64,000 nucleotides of DNA from Bolinopsis microptera (Eukaryota; Ctenophora; Tentaculata; Lobata; Bolinopsidae), in assembly GCF_026151205.1 (NCBI RefSeq), contig NC_087082.1, positions 10,362,901-10,426,900 on the forward strand, written 5' to 3'. The first letter of the stretch is position 1. Every line of letters starts with the position of its first letter. Below, piece after piece: positions 1-11,400 of the stretch. The position numbers and the translations under genes are program-made. The notes beneath the pieces were generated by a model that did no database searches, was not told the DNA's origin, and saw only the letters and a program-made list of their open reading frames with translations.

Positions 1-111
1 AGAATTACTCATAGGTTTTTCCATTTTCTCCATAGAAATAGTCTCCATTTTATGCCATTTTATGCCATTGAAAACCTGAAAAATTTAGAATTTCGAAAAA
101 AATTATTTAAA

Positions 112-612
112 AAAAAATATTTTCGGCCAATATCATGAAACATGGAAAAAAGTGGTTTTCAGAAAAACTTTGAAAAATGTTGACTTAGAAAATGTTCGGT
201 CCGAGTCATTTTCGATACGTTCCTCCCGTATCGAGAGCTCCCGATTCCGAGCTCGTGTTGCAAAGGGGAGGCCTGCCTTCCGAGATCGCATTACCTCGAG
301 TCCAAAATTGTGTATCGAGGGGAAGGTGTGGACTTCGAAAAACCGAAAAAATATTTTCGGCAAATAATGAACAGGGTAGCATGAAACGTGGAGAAAAGCG
401 GTTTTCAGAAAAAATTTGAAAAATTTTGACCGAAAAAATATTTTCGGCTTATAATGAACAAGGTAGCATGAAACGTGGAGAAAAGTGTTTTTCAGAAAAA
501 CTTTGAAAAATGTTGACTCAGAAAATTACCCCTCGGTACACAAATTTGGACTCGAGGCTTCCCCTGGTAATGCTATCTCGGAAGGCAGGCCTCCCCTTTG
601 CAGTGCGAGCTT
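112..612. repeat. Compound tandem and inverted repeat
   Basis: A unit of about 85 bp containing the core gaaaaaatattttcgg and gtttttcagaaaaa recurs at about 112-190, 341-430 and 431-515. It is flanked by inverted arms of about 75-80 bp at 243-325 and 530-612; both arms carry aaggggaggcctgccttccg or its complement, and the right arm has a small insertion. The structure could fold into a long stem with the tandem units in the loop. No coding content is supported. Confidence 0.8.
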
Positions 613-887
613 GTTTCGACTTTCGAGGATGTAGGTCTCACTTCTCAGTGCCTATTACTCTCCCCTATTACTCACTCCTGCTGTAGCCTGTAGAAATAAC
701 TTTACACTAGGCTTGAGTAATTATGAGTTTGCCTGAAGTGTGCCTCTACTAACCTAGTATAAGCATCTAGTAGCCTACTATGAGCTTTCATAAGCTTGTT
801 ACGCCCCTAGTTAGCGTAAATAAACATGTTAGGATGTCCAATTTAGGTGTTAAATGGTGTTAAAGATGAAATTTCGAAGACAAAATT

Positions 888-985
888 CATGGCATAAAAT
901 GGAGAAAATGGAGAATTACTCATGGGTTTTTCCATTTTCTCCATAGAAAAAGTCTCCATTTTATGCCATTTTATGCCATTGGCCC
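888..985. repeat. Fold-back repeat, partial second copy at 1-70
   Basis: The sequence reads ggcataaaatggagaaaatgg, then its near complement ccattttctccat and ccattttatgcc, so it can form a hairpin. The right half is repeated almost exactly at 1-70. The two copies flank the 112-612 repeat and may be the ends of one composite element. A run of 14 Cs follows at about 982. Confidence 0.7.
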
Positions 986-1104
986 CCCCCCCCCCCGATA
1001 TGAATATAACTAAATAACACATCAAACCCCACTCAAAATAGTTCCCTAAAATGCAGACTGAGAATCTTTACCTTTGTAGGGGATTTATGTTCCTGGGTAT
1101 TCTT

Positions 1105-1735
1105 TTTGGTATGACTTACTATCACCACTCATACGAGGAATGTGTTAAATCAAAGAATATTAATGTTAATTTTTTTTCGAATGAAGGTTCATTATCGCAT
1201 TTATTTGATAGTTTTGATAATCAGGTCGAGCCAAATTTTATAGAATTGTATTTGGCCATTCAAATTACGTTTGATCTGAACAAATGAGAGTTTTAGCTTC
1301 TCAGATGACCGAGATACGAGGCATAACGAGTTTATTCATTACGTGTGATCAGGTGATTGGATTACCTGTTCAGGTGATTAGGTGACCCCGTTAAATTACA
1401 AGGAAACCCAATTAAGGTGTCCTATCACATAATCACCCGATCAATTTTGTTAACGAGATACATAAAATGCTTGATAACTTCGTCATTTCATATCCGTTTG
1501 GCTTCAATTTTTCAAATCAGATGCAGCAATTAATTATCTACAGTTATTTGAAATAAATGGGCGCCTAGAATGTCCGGAAAGAACAATATAGGTGATTTAA
1601 TATTATATCGGCGTAAAATATTCAAATTTTCGAACATTGGCGACGGAATCCTCGAATGAGTAGCTGTTACAGCATGCCATCTGCAAAATTACAGGTCTAT
1701 AATATGAAACACGATGGTGGTATTTAAGACCCAAC
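1105..1735 (-). mobile_element. Mariner-like MITE, degenerate copy
   Basis: The stretch is similar, in reverse orientation, to most of the TIR-bearing element at 42875-43641. It shares tggtatgacttacta, the gattaggtgac block, tgcttgataacttcgtcatt and gcgacggaatcctcga. The terminal inverted repeats are not intact here. A 78-codon open frame at 1051-1287 is only a shadow of this repeat. Related pieces lie at about 5440-5530 and 54870-55165. Confidence 0.75.
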
Positions 1736-1754
1736 GTATTTAACATTACTTTAA

Positions 1755-2310
1755 CCCCACCCCCTGTAGCTTTTCTGGGTTAGGCGTGCCGCGTGGCCCC
1801 TAGTGGCGGCCTGAGTGGGTCAAGATGTCGAAACTCGGTTTTTCTGATGGTTTGGGACAGTTACTAGTTACTTAACCACGAAAACTTGTGCCACCTACCC
1901 GGGAACATAAATCTCATACAGGGGTAAAGATTCTCAGTCTTGATTTTACCTGGATTTCAGCTATTTTGGGGTGGGCGTGGCCCCTGGTAGTGGCCTGAGT
2001 GGGTTGAGAGGTCCAAACTTGATTTTTCTGATGGTTTGGGTCAGATACTAACTATTTAACCACCTAAACATGTTCCAAATACCCCGGAACATAAATCCCC
2101 TACAGGGGTATAGATTCTCAGTCTTGATTTTACCTGGATTTCAGCTATTCTGGGATGGGCGTGGCCCCTGGTAGTGGCCTGAGTGGGTTGAGAGGTAGAA
2201 ACTTGATTTTTTCTGATGGTTTGGGTCAGGTACTAACTATTTAACCACCTAAACATGTTCCAAATACCCCGGAACATAAATCCCCTACAAGGCTCAAATC
2301 CCATACAAAT
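1755..2310. repeat. 184-bp tandem repeat, about three units
   Basis: The block gtggcccc recurs with starts 184 bp apart (1793, 1977 and 2161). Each unit also contains ctgatggtttgggtcag, aacataaatcccctac and ttctcagtcttgatttt. The first unit is more diverged than the second and third. An inverted piece of the same unit (about 1050-1101) lies upstream next to the MITE. Nothing coding is seen. Confidence 0.9.
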
Positions 2311-2406
2311 CCCCTAAAAAAATCAAGGAAACGTGCTCTCACCCTTTCTGGGTCTCGTACTGATCATAATACAGTTCATGAGCAAGGTAGGAAATATAAA
2401 GTTTAC

Positions 2407-5400
2407 CTTTTTTACTCGCTTTTCTTTCGCAGTATCATTCGTTTTTGTGGAAGTCTTCTTTTTAATGACAATTTCCGCAAACTTCATATCAATATGATCG
2501 TCTGTAACAACCTGTAATCAAGACGATTAAGACTCATAAAAATTAAAATCCAGTGATGGTAGGACGGCCCTTAGTGAAATGATAAAATTCAAGTTCAAAT
2601 ACTGGTTAAGGAGAGTAGGTAAAACGAGTAGGGAACCATCGAAAAATAAAAAGGTGGAGTGATATTCAGTACAGCGCTAAAGTTGGGTAGTATGAGTAGT
2701 TTTAAAATTAAGCGAAGGCAACAACAATTATACATGCCTGGAACTTGTGTTCCGGTGGTGACTGAAGTCTTTCCATGACACTGTTTCCTGACATGGCGCT
2801 GTGTACTTCTCTGTAGAATTGTACAGCTCTGCCAGATACTGATTCTGGGATCAGCATCTCTCCTGCAACCTGACAGTATGTTTACTAAACATTGTTTAGT
2901 CTCAGTGATGGAATGTAAATTGTAGAATGGAATGTAAATTGTAGAATGGAATGTGTAAGCAGATGTTAGCATAACAAGTAGCACAATAGCTACAAAGTCA
3001 GCTGAACAGACAGACAGACAGACTGTACATACCTTTCTATTGGTCCTGTTGATAAGGTAGAGATAGTGAGTGTGGGTCCCCAGAGCGATATATTGTCCAC
3101 ACGGCGACCAGGCTACACACTGTAAACCCATACTAATCGGCTTCTTTACCTGGACAATAGTTTACACTCATTTAAAAAAAATTGTTAATTAATTTATTCT
3201 GTTACTTCAGCAATTACAACAGCCACATGGCTACAAAGTATTACCGGCCAATATGAAAGGAAGCTGAAGGATCTTAAACATTTAACTTGGTATATTATCA
3301 TGCAATATTTCACACAAATAATATTTAAATTTAAAATTAAATCAATTTAATTACCTCGTGAGTGAAAAGACATGACCCATCTAGTGAATAGATGTACAGC
3401 CTGTGGTCGAACATGTGATCCCATATGCACAACTCTAGGTTAGACGGACTCTGAAATTTAGTAAATATTTTGATATACAGAGAATTTAAATTATGCTTAC
3501 GTTTTACATTTCTCATAGCCTAACCACCGAAATTGTAATCGTTGAAAGATAATTATCCTCTATAATATGTACATAAGTTGAATAAATTTAAGTTTAATCA
3601 TAACTCAAAAACAAGACACTCCAATAGACTGCAGTGGTGGACGACGCTTTCCCCCGAAAGGTACCGTCTACCCTCTGGGGAAAGCGTCCTTTATCGCGCG
3701 GCACAAGATAAGGAAAACACTAAACAAGCTGCACAAGGTGACCACGTGACTTGCCACCGTGAGTTGGTAATTGCTAGTAACCGTGAAAGGTGGGTATTAT
3801 ACCACAATTATTATACAATTACAAGTTGTGAGGTGTTAGAGGTGAGACTGTGGTTTAAATTGCTACATGGTTGAGAAATTTGTCGCACCCGTAGACTGAT
3901 GTCTCTAGTCTTAACATCTACTGTTAATTAAAACAATGACACAATGGTTGCGAGGTGCTAGTTTAAAGCGTTCTTGTTGAATTATGCAGCTTAACCTTAT
4001 TCCCCCGAAAGATAACTTTGACTCACCTGATGTTTTACATCAATTTGCAAGATTTCATTACTAATACTATAATTTAATGGACAGAACGACCCTGGAAAGT
4101 ACTCCCAACTCTTCAGCAGAAAGCTATTAACAGCTTATATATTTTACTATATAATATTATATATACTTGGTCTTCTTCAGTTGGTCTTCTTTACGTGGGC
4201 CACTTATTTGTACTATATAGTAGTGTTTTAATACTACTATATAACAAATAATTTAAGGCTCTAATGATGTAGTTTTACGAAGATTTCAAGCCTTACGTTG
4301 TGTGTTTCCCTTTGTGTCCAGAAGCATTGTAAGGAAGGAACACGTGACTCATTACATTGGAACACGTGACTCATTACATTGGAACACGTGTCTCATTACA
4401 TTGGAACACGTGACTCATTACATTGGACTAGGAGCTAAGGAGAAAGGACTCAGTATACCTATCTATCACGCACCTGTTTTATTGTTTACTGTTTTATGTA
4501 ATGCCGCCTTTTTTTATCATCCTTCGCTGAACAGTCCCGCTAAACTGCCCTCTGCCGTACTGTTATATACCCCATAAAAAGCTTGAAAACATAAAGTGAA
4601 TTTTAAACTAACCCATTCGAATCCAGCTGCATCTATAGTAGGGAGTTTGAAATGACTTGTAAGTTTCCAAGTGCGAGTGCTAAGAACAGCCACGTAATCG
4701 TTGCACTCCATTCGCTCGATCACCGCCAGGTACTTACCATCACCACTGAACCGATATAGGCTTCCTTTAGGATTCTTGACAAACATCTGGGTCGCAAACT
4801 GAAACAATACAAGATAATTACATTATTATAAAATTGTCTTTGCAGTAAAAAAGAGTAGTAATTATTGATCATCGAATAAGACCCAATAGCATTACACAAT
4901 TTAATTGGATACAACTACAGTTAGTTCACAGTAGAGTTGCTGCATAACTTATCTATGTGTGATTTGTTCTGGAATGGTCCGTATTAGTTCACTGAATTCG
5001 TACCCTGATATCGTTGTTCGTATTGATATCACTGTTTAGTGTTTATGAGTATTTAATAATATATCTTAAAAATTTTGTTACGGTTATTTTGCACCCATTT
5101 ACCATTTAGTATTTTGTAAGTCATAATAAACACACGTGCTTATTACGGTTATGCATTTATCCTATGATCGACCAGAAGTCAGAAAACCTGTGGACATTAT
5201 ATATTTTTCAGATCATATGACGATTGACGACTAATATATGCCACATTTTAGTTAATGACCTAATGACCTATTGCAATATATGTAAATATTGCGTTTGTAG
5301 CCTGTTCAAAACAAGTACAGTTATACTATACCGAGAGCCCCAATTTACTGTGCTCATTTCTTTCCCTCGATCTGTAGCCCGTGTTTGGCTAGTTCTTGTG

Positions 5401-8400
5401 AGACATAAATGGTGGTGATGTGAGTACATGATGTTTTAGCAACAGAATCCTGGCCTCGGACCTCGAATGAGTAGTTACATTATGTCATTTGCTAAATTAC
5501 AAGTCTGAAACATTCTAAATGGCCATGTTATTAGCATAAACGTTTGGGCAGTGAATTTGTGCCCCAGTATCATCAAATTCCCAAAATTACATAATATGCC
5601 CGGTGAGAAATATTGAGCCATGGCCTTCTAACCTGCTCAGTGCTCAGTGCACTATGCTTTGTTGTTGTTTCTATGAATAATTATTAGACCTGTTGGGAGG
5701 GGTTGTATTAATCTATTTAATTTACAAAAAGATCCTAAAAAGATCCTAAATCTTCGTAAATTTCCCAGTGATTGAGGTGGACGGAGAAACTTACCTAACC
5801 CACATAAATATAGGGCTCTTCATTTAGTACGGCATTTCATGGAGCTCTTAATTTAGCAAGATGATGTTATACTAGTTGAGCAACTAATAATCCCGTGAAG
5901 GCGCCATTCTGGCTTATATGATGGCTATTTAGTATTTACATGATAACATGACATGATGGCTACAGTTTATGAAATAAGAATATACATAAAGTAACATACA
6001 TAAAGTAACATAAAGTAAGCTTAACATAATTACATTTAACGTAGCAGAACTGCTACGTATTCAGTATTCAGTATTCAGTATTCAGTATTCAGTATTCGCC
6101 ATTCGGGGGTCCCCCTTTGTCGTGCAGTCCTACTATTATAATGATCAGATCAGTAACGCTTTGCCTTGTTTGTTTGTGGGCAAATTGTAAGCACTGCAGT
6201 CTTTAATCGTGACGACATGATCTTATTATCTTGTGACCAGAGAAAAACATCAAGACACACGCTGTAATATTTAATATTTAACGAGTTAAACAACTCACAC
6301 GTACGTTACCAAAAACTATCCCAAAATCTCATCAACGACTCCGCAAATTTATTTATAATTTATTGGAAACTTCGGCCTTGTGTCTGGATTTGGACACGTA
6401 TTAGTTGTAGTGCATCACTGAACATACAACTTTTTAAGTTAGACAACTTTTTAAGTAGACTGTCCCTCATCACATAGAGACGATATAATGGATATAATTA
6501 GTTGGTTCACAATTATAGTGGTATGTCAACAAATTCCGCCTTAGTAGCCCTATAGCACTTTAAGTTGTTAGTGGGATTGGTCATGATGCGATGAGGGAAA
6601 GTCTCGACTGACTCTGAAAACACAAATACTCGACTGACTCCTAAAACACAAAGACTTGCAACTTATAAACATTAAAGAGTTTACCGATACAAAACCAACG
6701 CTAATAAAACTTTGAAGGAGAGCTAAATTTGAGCTAGAATATAAAAAAATTGCCACACGTTAAATGCATATCTGATGAGGGCGGCAGTAGTATAGTTAAG
6801 GGGACATATACAAAAAGCTTTTATGCCCTGGCCCTGCTGTTAACTTCATATTAAGAAAGTATACATAAAAACAATAAGATTTGATCCATTAAAAATTATT
6901 TTTGAGAGTACTCACTTTCGAAAAAATAAATATTTTCTTTTTCGAAAGTTTTGAAAATTTTGAGAAGTCTGTCACTGTAATAACGATATTTCAGTCATTT
7001 TAAACGTTTTTTGGCTGTTTTCACTTACAATCCGTACAAGAAGCCATTGAAAGGATTATATAAATGAACAATAAATGACGAAGTTACAGACCAAACAAGG
7101 TCTAAAAAAGAAAAATTGAAATTTTTGCCTACTGTACTTCTAAACTCTAAAGTTGTACATTTCACCAATCACCCGGGTCAGCAGATATCGCTTCAAAAAT
7201 TCTTCTGAGTGTAGCTGATGATCATATCAAACATTTTGGAGTAGGATTTCTCTCAGATTTGAGTTTTAAGCTATGAAATGTGGCCTCAAACGACTTAGTA
7301 AAATTCATAGTAAAAAAGGCAGATTTAAGGCTTAAAATGCCTATAACTCAAAAAGTATCAGCTTTTTTGAAATAATTTTTACAGAATCGTAATCAGCTTG
7401 ATAAGACGAATCTTTTAGTACCAAATAGGTGCTTTTAGAAGACAAATTGTCTTAAATAATTTTCTAGCTCGAACACAAGGGTCCCTGTATAAATTTTGTA
7501 CAAATGTCTTTACAAATTTTGTGTCTTCAAGTATTATAAAAACAAAATGGGGGAAAAATGGGGAAAGCGGGATGAGGATTGGAAAATTTCCTCATCCCCC
7601 CCTCTTCCCACACAAAATTGGATATAATCTCGTATAATACACCACTGCACTAAGGACTACAAGCAAAAGTGTGAGATTTTAAAGCGATTTTTAAGAGATT
7701 TTAAGTGTGACATTTTTCCTAAGGTTCTAAAACTGGGACGTTATATATATACATAATCAATGTAGTAATAAGGACGTGCCATCAATTTTATAGACCACTC
7801 TTTCTCACTGTTATAAATATGATATTCATAACAGTACTTAATACATACTGCTAACGACTGGAAAATATTGACGACTGAGGACTTGTTAGCTATCTGTCGG
7901 TATTAAGATAAAGTTGTTGTTATTTGGGAGTTATTATCTGTGGAAAACAGGTGTTCGAACTACCTTTTTCTGCACACATGGCTTTCAGTACTGGGTAGCT
8001 GAATATTATGTATTGTTATTATATTTTTAGATCTTTTAGTTTTTGAACGAACAGCAACACAGCATGTTTTAAAAAAGCTAACTTCAAGCAGTGCTATGAG
8101 CTATCATGAATTATTCTTCAGTTTGTTTGCTGTCTGTTAATAGTGTTAATTAGTCAATCAGTTAACTGCAATTCAGATGATATTCAGACTACTTCAGATT
8201 TGAGTAAAGTTTTATAATAATGATACTCAGATCAAATACATTGTTAAATACGACCATAAAGTAATTACTCTACAACAGACTCCCTAGCCGCAGACATCGA
8301 TACCATTCCTTAATGATTTATCCATATTATTCTCGAGCAAGATATTATCCTTAGTAAAACAATTGATCATATAAAGATATAATTGCGTGATATTTCGTGA

Positions 8401-11400
8401 GCCTGGCTCTCCGGTCTCCCATAACATCCTCCTTCACTGTCTGGCACAACCAGTTAATCTAACTGTCTTTAGTCCTAGAGGAAAGGCACGTGCTCGATTT
8501 TAGTTTCTGGTTACGCGTGTCCTGTTTTAAGGAGCCAAACAAATACATATCATTACATATCATTTTTATTTTTGATTTCTGAATAAAATACCCGTAATTT
8601 TGTATAGTCATTTTCTGGTGGTAATTTTTATCGACGATTTTCTCTGGTCGAACTATTGAACAACCTCACACATAAATACATTATCATCTGATCTGGGCCG
8701 ACGATGATCTTAACTCCATTATAAATAGAATTTCCAAAACTACATTTAAATTACAATGCATTATTAAGTTATCACAACTGTCATTAGTCCAGACGTGAAT
8801 TGCAGTTGTTCGATCACCCGATCAGTTACGCTGTATTTATCTTATAAATTGTTTCCTATTCAAAACTTTTAGTAGCACTATTTATTACCAACATACTAAC
8901 TGTTTATTACAATAAGTTTGTTTCAATCATTAAATAAACATAACAACATTCAGACCAATAACCATGGAAAGTTTGCGCGTGTTACCAGCCCCTCGTCCCA
9001 CCCCCAATCCGGCAGCTGACATCACCCTATCCTCCATAATAGCACTCCTCGCACTGTGCGGTGTTATCACCAACACAATATCCTGCCTCTACTTCCTCTC
9101 AACCCGCAACTCCGCCCGGAGCGCTAACAGCCGCTACTTCAAGCTCCTCTACGCTGCCATCAGCTCAGTAGACACCCTGATATGTTTGCTGCAAGTTCCT
9201 GTTGTTCATTCTCTGTACACGAAGAGGCACAGCAGCGCGTACATCTTCAACAGCACTGTTTTCATGTACACGTGGACCGCAGTCTGGAGGGGTGCCACCA
9301 CTACTTCTGTGTTTCTGGTGGCACAACTCAGCGCGTCTCGTCTTGCTCTTTTAATGTCATCCCAAACAAGGCTCCATGTCTCACTTATTTGGTTACCTGC
9401 TGTTTCTTTCTCTGTGATAGTGCTACTGGTCATGATACCCGCTCTTACCCAGCATGTAGACGTGGACTTCCTCCCCGGATCTAATGCAATTCCAGGAATG
9501 TACGGAACTATGCAAGGTGTGGATCTGATCCAACTTTTCATGTCCGGGGACCCAGTGCCCGCTGCCATGATCCGTAATGAAAATCTCAACAACATTGTTT
9601 GGTCCTGTCTTTCAGGAGTACCCCTCCTCCCCATCTCACTGCTCTGTGCAGCTTCAGTCTGGTACCTGAGCAGAGCCGCGCGGAGAGCCAAATCCCAGAA
9701 GATGCAACATCACCAGCACACCCACGCTACAATAACAATAGTGTGTGTTACCGTGCTTTATATAGTGTGTAACGTCCCGTATCTGGGCTTTCTCGTTAAC
9801 AGACTCTACCGAGCTGATCAACTGGAGGAGTCACTCTCGTTACGGGAAGTAGCTGACACTCTGAACCCCAGCTACTTTGAGAAGTACTATTTCAAGATGC
9901 TCCTGATCTGTTGTTCTGTGGTGAACAGTAGTCTTAACCCTCTCCTCTACCTCTGGAGAATGTCGTCCTTTAGAAACTTTATCAGACGATCTCTACGATT
10001 GTCAGGATCTGAGGGGTCTGTGAGTTGTAACTCTAATTCTTTCTCGGTCAGATCAGATTACGGTAAAGAGTTGGCCGGTAGAGGTCTCCCTGGACATATT
10101 GTTGTGCTTTCTAATAAAAATACAGCGGGTGTTGAGAAAATTGTTTCCGATGAGTGTTCTGTTAGCAGATTATAGAATTATTTGAGTGAATTTTTACATA
10201 CGATTCCTTTTACTTCTCACCTGTTCAATAACATATTGCGTATTTTATTGTGTGTACTTTCTAGCCCGACCAACCAACATTTAAAAGTGTTTAACCAGGC
10301 TATGATATTAGATTGCATATTTAACATATCTAATATATATTTAACATGTTGCGTATTTGTACCATCACGTTAAGTGTAAATACTGATAAAAACTTGATTT
10401 CAGGAAATTAAGTATACGAATTTGTAGAATAGTTGGATTATGTGTTAAGAATACGACTAGGGACTAGGGACAGGTGGATTATGTGTTAAGAAGACGACTA
10501 GTGACTAGTGACTAGTGACTAGTGACTAAGGACAGGTAGTATGCCCAGTACCACTCACCTCAACAGCCCAGATGGTGATGAAGACAGAGAACTGGTGGAG
10601 GACGAGGAGGTGTCTAGAGTCCGGGGACCAGGTGACACTGTCCACACCTCCGTTAGTCTCAGATATACAGCTCCTCCACGCAGAGTCTGACATTGACCAC
10701 AGCTGGGGGAGAGTGCATTTTGTTATTTTCAGAATTCATTTTGAGAACGAAAGTGTTATGTTGACCATTCTAGTATTGTTCGAAGAGATTTGAATTTTCG
10801 ATGCAACAAATCAATTATACATAATATAATAGACAGTGGACACTGAACAGTTATCACAATAATCCCGAAAGCTTCTGAACAAAATCTTTAAAATACCAAA
10901 ATTATACAATTCCAGAAATTACGAAAATATTGAAAAAGCACGAGTTATTACCTGAATTTTGTTACCGCTAACAGAAGCAAGATAGTTGGAGTCAGGAGAC
11001 CAGACTATATCTCTGACGGTGTCGTAACATACCCACATCTGCAGGAGTTGTAGCGTGTTCACGTCGCGGACCAGTACCTGCACATTTGTAGTGGTCATGT
11101 GACAGCTCTCAGCCAATCAGAAGACAGAGCGAGATTAGAATTCCACTGTACAGTTGAAAATGAACGTTTCGTAAGGGGGAGCGGAATAATAGTTCTAATT
11201 TCCCCATAAAGGGGGGGGGGGGGGGGGGGGGGGGGGGGTGACATGTCTCCAATGTCTCCAATGTCTTTTGTCTTTTTTGAAAAGATAGGGTGCAGAGACA
11301 TGTCCTGGAGACATTGGAGACATTGGAGACACAGCTTTTGGAGACATTAGAGACATTGGAGACATTGGGGACATTGGAGACAAAGCTTTTGGAGACATTG

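Noticed and set aside
1051-1287. 78-codon open frame with a similar peptide at 43374-43586
   Set aside because: Both lie in copies of the mariner-like MITE; the peptide likeness follows from DNA homology and no transposase motif is present.
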